From positions 1 to 28,706 of the forward strand of contig VBKY01000141.1 of the NCBI GenBank assembly GCA_005879255.1: a DNA stretch of 28,706 bases. Reading direction: 5' to 3'. Positions 6,537-14,835 of the stretch are shown in pieces. Source of the stretch: Deltaproteobacteria bacterium (GTDB lineage Bacteria > Desulfobacterota_B > Binatia > UBA9968). Numbering within the stretch: the stretch's first letter is position 1; the number at the start of each line of letters is the position of its first letter. A program made the translations under genes and the position numbers. The notes below the pieces were generated by a model that was given only the letters and a program-made list of their open reading frames with translations, was not told the origin of the DNA and did no database searches.

Positions 6537-8732
6537 ATGGGTTTCGGCGCGTTGCGTGCCGCGCTCGCGGCGCTAGGGCTGTTTTCGGCGTGCAGCTTCG
6601 CTCCGCCGGATATCGGTCATCGATCGCCGGCCCCGGTATCGAACCCATCGGACGGTTTCACAAACTTCGAAACCGAACCGGTTCGTCCGCTAGCGCTCTC
6701 TACGGACGGACGTCATCTGTTTGTCCTCAATACGGCAGACGATCGTTTGGAGATCTTCGACGCGCAAGGCGCCAGCCTGCGCTCCGTGGGCGAAACCACG
6801 GTCGGCTTGCGTCCGGTGGCCATCGCGACCCGAGGTAACGAGGCTTGGATCGTCAATCATCTTTCCGATTCGGCGAGCGTGGTGGATGTCAGTAACCCCA
6901 GTCGGCCGCGAGTAATCCACACTCTTCAAGTTGGCGACGAACCGAGGGGCATAGTCGTCGCCGGTGCAAAACAAGATCGGGTTTTTGTCGCGATGGCGAG
7001 CCGAGGTGAGAGTCTGACGCCCGGAATCGGCCGGGCAGAAGTCTGGGTCTTTGACGCGAAGCAGCCCAAGGCACCTCCGAAGGTTTTACGCTTATTTGGC
7101 AGCAAACCTCGGGCACTGGCTGTTTCACCGGACGGTCGTTTTGTCTACGCCGCCGTGTTTCTATCCGGCAACGGTACCACGGTGCGGCTCGGTCGCATGC
7201 GGCAGTTGGCTTTTTCCAAGATTCCGTATTCAGCGATGCCCAAACAGGGTGCGATCGTCCGACGGATGAACGGCCGTTGGCAAGATTATCAGAATCGCGA
7301 CTGGTCGGCCGTAGTTCCTTTTGAGCTACCCGACAGTGACGTTTTTGTGATCGATGCAGCGGCGGAAACTCCGCAAGTGCTACAAAGTATCAGCAACGTT
7401 GGAACCGTACTTTTCAACGTCGCAGTACGGCCGGACAATGAGATCTGGGTTAGCAATACGGAAGCGTTCAATTCCAAACCCTATGAGTCGCGATTGCGCG
7501 GGGAGTTCGCCGAAAATCGCGTCACTCGGATCATTGCCGCAAACGGAGAATATCAAAATCAGGTCGTTAATTTGAATGCTCACATTAATCGTGACGCACC
7601 TGGCTCTACAGGTCAGCGAGACCTCAGCCTAGCTCAGCCGACGGACTTGGTGTTTCAACCGGACGGTAACGAAGCTTATGTCGCGGCGTTTGGTTCGAGG
7701 AAAATCGGTGTGCTCGACCGCGCAGGCCACGTTGTCGATCGCGTTGCCGTCGGATTCGGTCCCGGCGGCTTGGCACTGGACGCGAAACGGCAGCGCCTGT
7801 ACGTTCTGAATCATCTCGGTGCGACTATTACACTGGTCGACGTGCGTACCCGCCGAGCAACCGCCACGAAGCATTTGCGCCATGACCCTACACCAACCAT
7901 CGTAAAAGAGGGCCGCGCCTTTCTTTACGATGCAGCGCTGACTTCCCGTCATGGTGATCTTTCTTGTGCCACTTGTCATGTGTTCGGCGACTTCGACGGG
8001 TTGGCTTGGGACCTTGGAGAGCCGAATGGTCAACGTATCGATTATCCAGTGGCGCTGAAGAACATCGGACTTTCGGAACCGCGCCAATCATTGCATCCGC
8101 TCAAAGGTCCGATGGTGACACAAAGTTTGCGCGGCTTAGCGGGAACAGCGCCATACCATTGGCGCGGTGATCGTTTCGGTATTCCCTACGCTCCCGGCGA
8201 TGATGTGGCAAGTTTCAAGGACTTTAATGCGGCTTTCATCAATCTAATGGGTCGGGCTGATGGAATACCAGAATCGGCAATGCAAACCTTCGCCCGGTTC
8301 GTGCTGACTATCCGCTATCCGCCCAATCCTAATCAACGTCTCGATCGAAGCTCGGATCCAAAACAGCAAGCCGGATTCGATTTTTTCACCGGAACCTTTC
8401 TTTCGGATACTGGGCAGCAAAATTGTGTGAGTTGCCATATTCTACCTTTGGGCACTAACCGGTTGATTAATTTCGAAGGCATTCAAGTAGGACGAGACAT
8501 GAAGACCGCTCAACTGCGCAATGTTTATCAGAAGGTGGGCCGGTTCAACATCCCAGGGCAGCAAGTGACGGGTTTTGGTCTGCTGCACGACGGTACGTTC
8601 GATACGGTGGTGAGCTTTTTGCGTTTGGATGTATTCCTTTTTCCCGGCAAAACCGAAGCGGAAAAAGATATAACGCGTCGTCTGCTCGAGAGCATATCAT
8701 GGCTTTTGATACCGGCATGGCACCCGCGGTAG
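6537..8732 (+). CDS. Lipoprotein: YncE-like beta-propeller fused to di-haem cytochrome (MauG/CCP-like), frameshifted at the 3' end
   Basis: The ATG at 6537 starts a lipoprotein signal ending L-F-S-A-C. A YncE/surface-layer-type beta-propeller follows, with repeated blade motifs such as P-L-A-L-S-T-D-G-R-H-L-F-V-L-N and P-R-A-L-A-V-S-P-D-G-R-F-V-Y. The C-terminal third is cytochrome-c-peroxidase/MauG-like, with two haem motifs, C-A-T-C-H (Cys477-His481) and C-V-S-C-H (Cys630-His634), and the downstream R-N-V and H-D-G-T-F-D-T-V motifs of that family. It should act in the periplasm in electron transfer or peroxide-dependent oxidation. The frame stops at 8730-8732, but the natural ending continues in two other frames to 9113, so the gene is broken or carries sequencing errors. 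An upstream in-frame start at 6411 lacks a signal peptide and is rejected. Confidence 0.8.
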   Translation: MGFGALRAALAALGLFSACSFAPPDIGHRSPAPVSNPSDGFTNFETEPVRPLALSTDGRHLFVLNTADDRLEIFDAQGASLRSVGETTVGLRPVAIATRGNEAWIVNHLSDSASVVDVSNPSRPRVIHTLQVGDEPRGIVVAGAKQDRVFVAMASRGESLTPGIGRAEVWVFDAKQPKAPPKVLRLFGSKPRALAVSPDGRFVYAAVFLSGNGTTVRLGRMRQLAFSKIPYSAMPKQGAIVRRMNGRWQDYQNRDWSAVVPFELPDSDVFVIDAAAETPQVLQSISNVGTVLFNVAVRPDNEIWVSNTEAFNSKPYESRLRGEFAENRVTRIIAANGEYQNQVVNLNAHINRDAPGSTGQRDLSLAQPTDLVFQPDGNEAYVAAFGSRKIGVLDRAGHVVDRVAVGFGPGGLALDAKRQRLYVLNHLGATITLVDVRTRRATATKHLRHDPTPTIVKEGRAFLYDAALTSRHGDLSCATCHVFGDFDGLAWDLGEPNGQRIDYPVALKNIGLSEPRQSLHPLKGPMVTQSLRGLAGTAPYHWRGDRFGIPYAPGDDVASFKDFNAAFINLMGRADGIPESAMQTFARFVLTIRYPPNPNQRLDRSSDPKQQAGFDFFTGTFLSDTGQQNCVSCHILPLGTNRLINFEGIQVGRDMKTAQLRNVYQKVGRFNIPGQQVTGFGLLHDGTFDTVVSFLRLDVFLFPGKTEAEKDITRRLLESISWLLIPAWHPR

Positions 8733-9113
8733 GAAGGCAGATCACGATCGCCGAAAAAATCGGGGATGAGGACCGTCATCTGATCGAGCTTCTTATGAAG
8801 CGAGCGATTATCGGCGACTGCGATTTAGTCGCAAGAGGTTTGGGAGGGAAAACGACAACGGGGGTGGTTGTTTCGCAACGATGTCTTTCTCGGAGATCGA
8901 AGCGACGAACCCACTCTGCAACTGGACGCATTGCTCTCGCGTATTCGGAGCAACACGGAAGCGGTCACATTCACTTGCGTGCCACCCGGAGACGGTTTGC
9001 GTAGCGCGATTGACCGGGATTTGGATGGCTACCTCGACGGCGATGAAGTTATGGCTGGCAGCGATCCGGCGGATGCGAGCAGTGTGCCGTCGCACAAGCG
9101 CAATCCAATATGA
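8693..9113 (+). pseudogene. Out-of-frame C-terminus of the propeller-cytochrome protein
   Basis: After about 8695 the natural continuation shifts into the frame holding M-A-F-D-T-G-M-A-P-A-V-G, consistent with loss of one base. Near the run of five G at about 8860 it shifts again, consistent with gain of one base, into G-W-L-F-R-N-D-V-F-L-G-D. It ends at 9113 with a calcium-loop-like D-R-D-L-D-G-Y-L-D-G-D-E, a common ending in this protein type. The TGA overlaps the next ATG by four bases (ATGA), so the reconstructed frame is the ancestral one. Either the gene has decayed recently or the assembly has two indels. Confidence 0.7.
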
Positions 9114-10237
9114 CCATCAGTTTGGCCAAATTATTTTCATTGCTGATCGGATTGGCGTCCTCGGCCGCTTGTTCCGGGCTGGCGGTACGCGGCAGCGTGG
9201 GCGGACAAACCATTGCTACTCGAGTCGATTCGGAAGTGGCCAGGTATTACCTGGCAAACTACCTGGCGGGGCGACGGGTTAATCCCACACTCGACGAGCG
9301 TTTTGATCGGTTATATCCAAGGGGCGTGAACGGCTTGCCCGGGCGCGTCGAGCTTAAGCGCCTGAGCGACGACTTCTCGGTTGATTTTGGCGCTTTGTAC
9401 CTCGCCGACCGGATAGCGCATCTAAATGACGATCGCAGTTTTCGAACCGCTTTTGATCGAGCGCGCGAAGCCGTCCGTAATGCTCATTCGAGCGAACCTG
9501 TTCGATCTGCCAGCGCAACCGCTGAATACGAAGTCTTGCTCGTGCCTACTTATCTTTATAAGAGGCTTCCCGTTACCGGTGCCGATTTGGCCGTTCCGCG
9601 CGCAGCGCTGCAGCGTTTCGGATTTACCTGTCATTTCGTCGAAACCGTTGAAGACGGAGCGATAGAAACCAATGCCACCATTGTAGCCGCGGCCATTAAA
9701 AGTCGCGCGACCAGCGGTCGCCGATTGATCTTGATCAGCGCAAGCAAGTCCGGACCAGAAATCGCGCTAGCGCTCACTAGCCTCGGCGACTTCGAGACGC
9801 GTCACGTGGCGGCCTGGATAAACACCGTTGGCGCGCTTCAAGGAACCCCGCTTGCCGATGAACGCCTTTTGCCGGAGATAGAAGACCTGATCGGCCCGGT
9901 GGACAAAGCGGGGATGGGAAGTCTCACTACGGAACGTAGCCGGCAGCGGTTCGCCGCCCTTCGTATCCCGGCACATGTGCTGATTGTCAACTACTTCGGT
10001 ATTCCGCTTTCAGGCAGTATCTCTTCTTGGGCGAACGCAGGGTTCGGGCCGCTTCGAAGATATGGGCCGAATGATGGGATTTTGCTCCTCTCTGACATGA
10101 TTTTTCCGGGTGGCCTCACTGTGGCTGAGCTCGGCCTCGATCACTTCCTTCTCGATCGGCACATTGATATTGCAACTGTCGCTTTGACGACAACGGTTAT
10201 CGGTTGGATCGAGCAGCGCCGCGGAGAAAACAATTAG
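9110..10237 (+). CDS. Lipoprotein, possible alpha/beta-hydrolase fold
   Basis: The 375-residue product begins with a hydrophobic segment and the lipobox S-S-A-A-C (Cys21). In the middle, L-L-V-P-T-Y-L-Y precedes a strand and R-L-I-L-I-S-A-S-K-S-G-P-E, where Ser212 sits in an S-A-S-K-S-G turn. This resembles the nucleophile elbow of alpha/beta hydrolases with Ser in place of the first Gly. A late G-P-N-D-G and L-D-H-F could supply the acid and histidine. The fold is suggested, not proven. The ATG overlaps the TGA of the propeller-cytochrome frame, so the two were translated together. It may act in the same envelope process. Confidence 0.55.
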   Translation: MTISLAKLFSLLIGLASSAACSGLAVRGSVGGQTIATRVDSEVARYYLANYLAGRRVNPTLDERFDRLYPRGVNGLPGRVELKRLSDDFSVDFGALYLADRIAHLNDDRSFRTAFDRAREAVRNAHSSEPVRSASATAEYEVLLVPTYLYKRLPVTGADLAVPRAALQRFGFTCHFVETVEDGAIETNATIVAAAIKSRATSGRRLILISASKSGPEIALALTSLGDFETRHVAAWINTVGALQGTPLADERLLPEIEDLIGPVDKAGMGSLTTERSRQRFAALRIPAHVLIVNYFGIPLSGSISSWANAGFGPLRRYGPNDGILLLSDMIFPGGLTVAELGLDHFLLDRHIDIATVALTTTVIGWIEQRRGENN

Positions 10238-10278
10238 TTTTCATTTCATATCTAACGCGGCATACATGTAAAAAACAC

Positions 10279-11736
10279 ATGAACGAAATTCACATCGTCG
10301 ATACGACTCTGCGCGACGGTCAATTGAGTCTCTGGGCACTGGGCATGAGAACCGGAGCTATGCTCGCCATTGCCGAGCAGATGGATCGATGCGGTTTTCA
10401 GTCAATGGAATTCTTCGGCTTCGCCGGCTTCATCAAGTACGTGCGTGAGCACAAAGAAAATCCCTTCGACTGGATCAGACTCGGAGCGAAAAAATTTTGC
10501 AACACGCGACTGCGCTATCACGGCGGGCTCGCCTCAGGATTCGAAAAAGTCCCGCGGTCGGTGCGCAAGCTGATGATCGAGCGGATGGTCGCCCACGGCA
10601 TCACGCTGACGCGCTCATCCGATCCATGGAACGACTACGAAGCGGCAGCAATCGAGAACGAAGAGTTGCGCAGGCTCGGCATGGACGTGGTTATAAACAT
10701 CATTTATTCCGTCTCGTCACGCCACACCGACAATTACTATGCGCAAAAGGCGCGCGAAGCGGCGGCGATCAAGCCCTATCGCATTTGTTTCAAAGACGTG
10801 GGAGGGCTACTGACGCCCGAGCGCACTCGCGCGCTGATTCCAGTGATCAAGAAGAATATCGGCGAGATGCCGCTGGAGTTTCACGCCCACTGCAACAACG
10901 GCCTGGCGCCGTTCAACTATCTCGAAGCGATCAAGCTCGGCGTCGATATTCTTCACACGGCGATTCCGCCGCTCGCCAACGGTTCTTCCCAGCCGTCGAT
11001 TTTGAACGTTGCGTCTAATGCGCGCGCGCTTGGGTACACACCGGTGGTCGATCTCGACGCGATCAAAGCCGTTGAAAAACATTTCACCTTCATCGCCAGA
11101 CGAGAAGGTCATCCGATCGGCGCGCAACGGGAATACGATCATGCTCAGTATTTCCACCAAATTCCCGGCGGCATGATCTCCAACTTGAGCCACCAGCTGC
11201 GCACGGTGGGAAGGGAAAATCGTTTGCAGGACACGTTGGAGGAGGTGGGCCGAGTGCGCGCCGAGTTCGGTTATCCGATTATGGTTACGCCGCTGGCGCA
11301 ATTCGTCGGCAGTCAGGCGGCTATCAATATTATAACCGGCGAGCGCTACAAAGAAGTGACGGATCAGGTTATCCAATACGCCCTCGGACACTGGGGCAAA
11401 GAAGCTCCTCTGGTAATGGATCCAAACGTCAGGGATAAAATTCTCAACCGGCCCCGCGCCGCGGAATGGAAAGGGTGGACGCCTCCGGACCTGACGCTCG
11501 AGGAAGTGCGGCGAAAATTCGCTGCACCCGGAGTTTCCGACGAGGAGTTGGTGCTGCGTGTCATCGCCGGTGAAGCAGCGGTCAAAGCGATGCTTGCCGC
11601 TGGAGCGCCGAAAGAATATTTACGAGCGAACCAGCCACTCGTGCGCTTAATCGGCGAGCTTGCCAAGCGACGTGATTGCAAGCAAGTCTACATCCAGAAA
11701 AAGGGTCTCTTGCTTCGCATGGCAAAGAACAGATGA
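10279..11736 (+). CDS. Carboxyltransferase of the PycB/OadA/HMGL-like family, no biotin carrier domain
   Basis: This 485-residue protein is a DRE-TIM metallolyase. D-T-T-L-R-D-G (Asp8-Asp13) opens the barrel. Lys172 in C-F-K-D-V-G-G-L-L matches the carboxylated metal-binding lysine of pyruvate carboxylase and oxaloacetate decarboxylase. H-A-H at 202-204 supplies the metal histidines, followed by the P-P-L-A-N-G-S-S-Q-P-S loop. The C-terminal part matches the conserved PycB/OadA tail, but the biotinyl domain with a Met-Lys-Met motif is absent. Catalysis would need a separate biotin carrier, which is not in this window. The ATG at 10279 has no clear ribosome binding site. It follows the lipoprotein gene by 41 bases and may share its transcript. 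Confidence 0.85.
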   Translation: MNEIHIVDTTLRDGQLSLWALGMRTGAMLAIAEQMDRCGFQSMEFFGFAGFIKYVREHKENPFDWIRLGAKKFCNTRLRYHGGLASGFEKVPRSVRKLMIERMVAHGITLTRSSDPWNDYEAAAIENEELRRLGMDVVINIIYSVSSRHTDNYYAQKAREAAAIKPYRICFKDVGGLLTPERTRALIPVIKKNIGEMPLEFHAHCNNGLAPFNYLEAIKLGVDILHTAIPPLANGSSQPSILNVASNARALGYTPVVDLDAIKAVEKHFTFIARREGHPIGAQREYDHAQYFHQIPGGMISNLSHQLRTVGRENRLQDTLEEVGRVRAEFGYPIMVTPLAQFVGSQAAINIITGERYKEVTDQVIQYALGHWGKEAPLVMDPNVRDKILNRPRAAEWKGWTPPDLTLEEVRRKFAAPGVSDEELVLRVIAGEAAVKAMLAAGAPKEYLRANQPLVRLIGELAKRRDCKQVYIQKKGLLLRMAKNR

Positions 11737-11968
11737 CCAGGCGATCCGCGAAAGGACACTGGGCGCAGGTCCGACACTCTCACACGCTCGGTGAACATAT
11801 CGGTTTCCGTACCAAGCTGCGCTCGTGATTAGGAAACTCTTGTCTAGCGCCAGACTGTGTAAAGACCTTCGTCCTGATCGGAAGAAATGCAATGGAGGAA
11901 TTTGGCTATTTCGATGATCAGCGTTTTTATCCAGATACTGGAACGATTCCGGGCGTTGTTTTTGCGAG

Positions 11969-12226
11969 TTAAGCCGCTTGTTCCGCCGCGCGCGATCGAT
12001 TTTTCAATGAGCCGCATAGCTCTGATACCGGCCGTCTGAGCACGTTTTGGCGGACGGCGTCGGAATCTAAACCGAGATGGTCGCAGATCCAAATTAGGCT
12101 TCCGAGAGACGTGTTGCTCGAGGATAACCAAGCGCGCGCCGGCTTCGCGAGAAGGTCCGGTCCAGAAAGATCTTGCAACGCTTGAGTGAGTACAGACATC
12201 CACAACACGTGTTCTGGTTCAGTCAT
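11969..12226 (-). CDS. Small conserved-looking hypothetical protein
   Basis: This 85-residue product starts at an ATG preceded by a purine-rich GAGGTG at suitable spacing. It is helical and cytoplasmic, with L-W-M-S-V-L-T-Q-A-L-Q-D-L and S-L-G-S-L-I-W-I-C-D-H-L-G-L-D, suggesting a small helical or helix-turn-helix-like domain. I cannot name a family. It begins 18 bases after the stop of the zinc-ribbon gene in the same direction, so the two form a small operon. Confidence 0.6.
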   Translation of the reverse strand: MTEPEHVLWMSVLTQALQDLSGPDLLAKPARAWLSSSNTSLGSLIWICDHLGLDSDAVRQNVLRRPVSELCGSLKNRSRAAEQAA

Positions 12227-12244
12227 GAGCGGGCACCTCTAATT

Positions 12245-12529
12245 TTAATTTGTTGCGTGGTCGCTTGCCAAAACGATCGGTGAAAACGTTTGGTTGCGAA
12301 CGTTACAGTTTGGGTCTCTCGAACCTCTACCCTGGATTAATTGCCACTTGATGGAGTGATCGCAATGACCGCAGAAGCCAGTGATCGTGCGTATCGTCGA
12401 ACTGAACGCCAGGAGCATCACAATGAAGCTGCACTGACACTTGGGGCATCGACGGTTGGTGAGGTATCTTATCATCGGCGGCAATGGTCGACTTGGACCT
12501 TCATCTCTTGGTTGCAACCAATATGCCAA
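12245..12529 (-). CDS. Small zinc-ribbon-like protein
   Basis: The 94-residue frame has two Cys pairs, C-P-K-C (28/31) and C-G-H-C (53/56), spaced as in a zinc ribbon. The pairs flank a hydrophobic turn containing I-R-T-I-T-G-F. The listed start is a TTG with GGAGA at good distance upstream. An ATG at 12475 would give a 76-residue protein that keeps all four cysteines, so the true start is uncertain. The likely role is nucleic acid or protein binding; no specific function can be claimed. The gene is the first of a two-gene operon. Confidence 0.55.
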   Translation of the reverse strand: MAYWLQPRDEGPSRPLPPMIRYLTNRRCPKCQCSFIVMLLAFSSTIRTITGFCGHCDHSIKWQLIQGRGSRDPNCNVRNQTFSPIVLASDHATN

Positions 12530-12725
12530 AGGAATCTTCTCCGTAGCGAAGACTCACCGGTGGCTAACATCGCTATAAATGGGGTTTTATCTTCTGGGAA
12601 TACACCCGCCGGTGTTCTTTTGATCATTCAGGTTACAAAATTCGCAGCGCTGTGCGACAAATGTGTTTCACTGACCTGAAGTCCTTCCGGTAGCCTGTGA
12701 ATCATGCAGGCGTAACTAATCCTGA

Positions 12726-12760
12726 ACAAAAAGGCCCGAGCTCTTTCGAGTCGGGCCTTC
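12726..12760 (-). terminator. Rho-independent terminator for the 12787-14454 gene
   Basis: A perfect 9-base stem, AAGGCCCGA (12731-12739) with TCGGGCCTT (12751-12759), encloses an 11-base loop that itself contains a small CTC/GAG pairing. On the minus strand it is followed by a run of five T. It lies 27 bases past the stop of the minus-strand propeller gene. Confidence 0.9.
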
Positions 12761-12786
12761 GAGTTTCTGGTTGACTCAGAGGAAAG

Positions 12787-14454
12787 TTAGTCGAGAGGCT
12801 CGAGTTTAAGCACCGATGCGCCGTGATTGCTGCCCACCCAGAAAGTGACCGGCGAAGTCGAATTGTCTATAAAGACGCGTCGAATATTCGTCTCCCTGGG
12901 GAGAAGATAATCGGTGAATTGACTGGTTTTGGGATCGAGACGCGTGACGCGATCGGTCCACATGGAGCCGATCCAGACTTCGCCGTTCTTGTCCGGCACG
13001 ACGTGGTAAGGAGCGCTCCAAGGTATGGGCAGCCGCCATTCCTGGATCTTATCCGTCTTGGTATCGAGCATGCCAACTCCGTTGGCGCCGTACTCGGCGA
13101 ACCAGAGTCGGTCTTGCGCGTCGAACCTGCCTCGTCGCGGCCGCGAACCTTGGGTTACGGTCGAGTACACTTTAAACTCTTTCGTTTTCGCATCGATCCT
13201 GCCGATATTGTTGGAGCCGAACTCGAGCAGGTAAAGGTTGTTCTGACTGTCCGATGGGATGCCGTAGGCGTTGAGCGTTCGGTCAGCACCGGGAATTTTA
13301 AATTCGCCGAGGTTTTCGTACTGGCCGGTGGTGATATCCAACCGATAGATCGAGTGAGTATCTTGATTGTTAGTCCAGACTTTGCCGTCTACGTGTGAAT
13401 TCGATGGACTGACCATCGATTGCTGCGTGTGATTTCCCTGCCACTCTTTGGGAACGGGATAGATCTGGAATTTTTCTGTCTTGCGGTCGAACTTTGCGAT
13501 CCCGCCCTGGTACATCAATGACACCCAGAGATTTTCATCCTTATCCAGTTGCAGATCGAGGGTGCCGAGGGGCCATCCTTTTTTCAGCTCGGGAATTGGG
13601 AAATCCGTGACCTTCCCCGTCTTGGGATCGATCCTACCGATAAACTGCTCGCCGAAATCCGAGTACCACGCAGTTCCATCGGAGTCGACGACGACATCGT
13701 GCGGCATGGCCAACTTTCTCGGTAAGTCATATTCGGTGATGATCGTGCCTGTGGCTTTGCCTTTGGGCCGAGGCAAGGTTTTGAGTGGAAAACTCTGCTT
13801 GGAATTATAACTGGCATTGACGCTCGCTAGCCATTCGCCGATCGCCAGCGGATCGACGCCGCGGGTGCGATCGCGCTGCACTCCGCCGACGGTCATCTGT
13901 GGCCTGAGCGGGCTACTGCCGGGCGCGTACATCGACATTCTGCGGAACACTTGGACCCATTCTTCCGCGCCTTTATTGGCTTTCACAATGCGCTCGATCG
14001 TGTGACAGCCATTACAGCTTAAGAGAAAATTCTTTTGTTGATCTGTGCCCGGAATGCTCAGAAGCCATTCCGCGTCGCTCAACTGGGCGGAGAGATTCTC
14101 GGTCGGCTTCAGTTTGAGGTTGGCCGTCGTGGCCTTCCCCGCGACTACATCGACGGTCTTGGGGCCATCGAGATCATAACCCGCGGCGCGAATCTTGAGA
14201 GTGTATCGGCCCGGCTCGAGTTTGGCAGCGGGAACGCTGTAGCGTCCCTTCTCGTCGCTCACGACGTTGACGGTGATAGTCGAGCCGTCCTTTTTGGCGC
14301 CGATCACGACACCTTCCATCAGGCCTTCTTTCTGCGAGCTGACCTGACCGGTCAATGCGAAGGGCGGCGCGCCGTTGGCGCCAATTTCCGCTGACGACGC
14401 GACTAATAGGGCGATCGCCGCGATGGCGAAGACCAGTGATTTGTAATTCCGCAT
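12787..14454 (-). CDS. Exported mono-haem cytochrome with Ig-like domain and Vgb-like propeller
   Basis: The 555-residue product has a Sec signal peptide (about residues 1-28), then a carboxypeptidase-regulatory-like beta-sandwich (L-T-G-Q-V, G-R-Y-S-V-P, L-K-I-R-A-A-G-Y). A single haem c motif C-N-G-C-H follows (Cys147-His151). From about residue 240 comes a beta-propeller of streptogramin-lyase (Vgb)/SMP-30 type, with repeats like G-R-I-D-P-K-T-G-K-V-T-D-F. The reaction is unknown; the haem suggests periplasmic electron transfer, not lyase activity. AAGGAGG lies five bases before the ATG, and a terminator lies after the stop. It is divergent from two longer proteins of the same layout and probably works with them. 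Confidence 0.85.
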   Translation of the reverse strand: MRNYKSLVFAIAAIALLVASSAEIGANGAPPFALTGQVSSQKEGLMEGVVIGAKKDGSTITVNVVSDEKGRYSVPAAKLEPGRYTLKIRAAGYDLDGPKTVDVVAGKATTANLKLKPTENLSAQLSDAEWLLSIPGTDQQKNFLLSCNGCHTIERIVKANKGAEEWVQVFRRMSMYAPGSSPLRPQMTVGGVQRDRTRGVDPLAIGEWLASVNASYNSKQSFPLKTLPRPKGKATGTIITEYDLPRKLAMPHDVVVDSDGTAWYSDFGEQFIGRIDPKTGKVTDFPIPELKKGWPLGTLDLQLDKDENLWVSLMYQGGIAKFDRKTEKFQIYPVPKEWQGNHTQQSMVSPSNSHVDGKVWTNNQDTHSIYRLDITTGQYENLGEFKIPGADRTLNAYGIPSDSQNNLYLLEFGSNNIGRIDAKTKEFKVYSTVTQGSRPRRGRFDAQDRLWFAEYGANGVGMLDTKTDKIQEWRLPIPWSAPYHVVPDKNGEVWIGSMWTDRVTRLDPKTSQFTDYLLPRETNIRRVFIDNSTSPVTFWVGSNHGASVLKLEPLD

Positions 14455-14523
14455 ATGAATCCTCCTTGCGGCTCGGGTGAGTGACTCTTTGGCGAACCAG
14501 AATCCGGGCGAAGCTGTGTGAGA

Positions 14524-14551
14524 ATTACCACCAGGCTGTTTTTCCCGTCAA
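14524..14551 (-). promoter_or_regulatory. Candidate sigma70-like promoter for the minus-strand propeller gene
   Basis: On the minus strand TTGACG (14546-14551) is followed after 16 bases by GGTAAT (14524-14529). A perfect TATAAT also lies at 14557-14562 on the minus strand, but with no good -35 element. Either could start transcription roughly 60-100 bases before the ATG at 14454. Confidence 0.3.
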
Positions 14552-14667
14552 GCGGAATTATAGCCGATTCCCGGCGGGTCCGCGTGCCGGTTGAGATTAA
14601 CGAGCGCTAACAGCAGTGGCGAAGCCGACCGCATGGCTGCCGGGCCGACCAGCGCCACCGAATCACA

Positions 14668-14695
14668 TTGACAATTCCGAAAGAGGCGAGATAGT
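14668..14695 (+). promoter_or_regulatory. Candidate sigma70-like promoter for the tandem propeller genes
   Basis: A perfect -35 TTGACA (14668-14673) is followed after 16 bases by GATAGT (14690-14695). A second candidate, TTGCTC (14745-14750) with TATAAA (14769-14774) after 18 bases, lies closer to the gene. Confidence 0.35.
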
Positions 14696-14835
14696 GGTCG
14701 CATGAGTCGGCTTAACTCAGCCTTCGAATTGAGGGCGTTAGTTTTTGCTCTCGGATCGATGAGTATTGTATAAATGCACTGGCTGACGTAGTCCCTGATC
14801 TGTGTCAGACCGAGAAGTTTCGAAAGGAGCGGAAC

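Larger units (their letters stand above)
14455..14835. other. Divergent intergenic regulatory region
   Basis: These 381 bases separate the divergent cytochrome-propeller genes. They contain promoter-like elements for both strands, listed separately, and no ORF with protein-like features. The length leaves room for regulator sites, but I see no clear palindromic operator. Confidence 0.5.

Noticed and set aside
11844..12203. Minus-strand ORF overlapping the small gene at 11969
   Set aside because: It is out of frame with the better supported gene and rich in Arg and Ser, as is typical of shadow frames.
12341..12679. Plus-strand ORF of 112 residues
   Set aside because: It is antisense to the zinc-ribbon gene, with no protein-like pattern or ribosome binding site.
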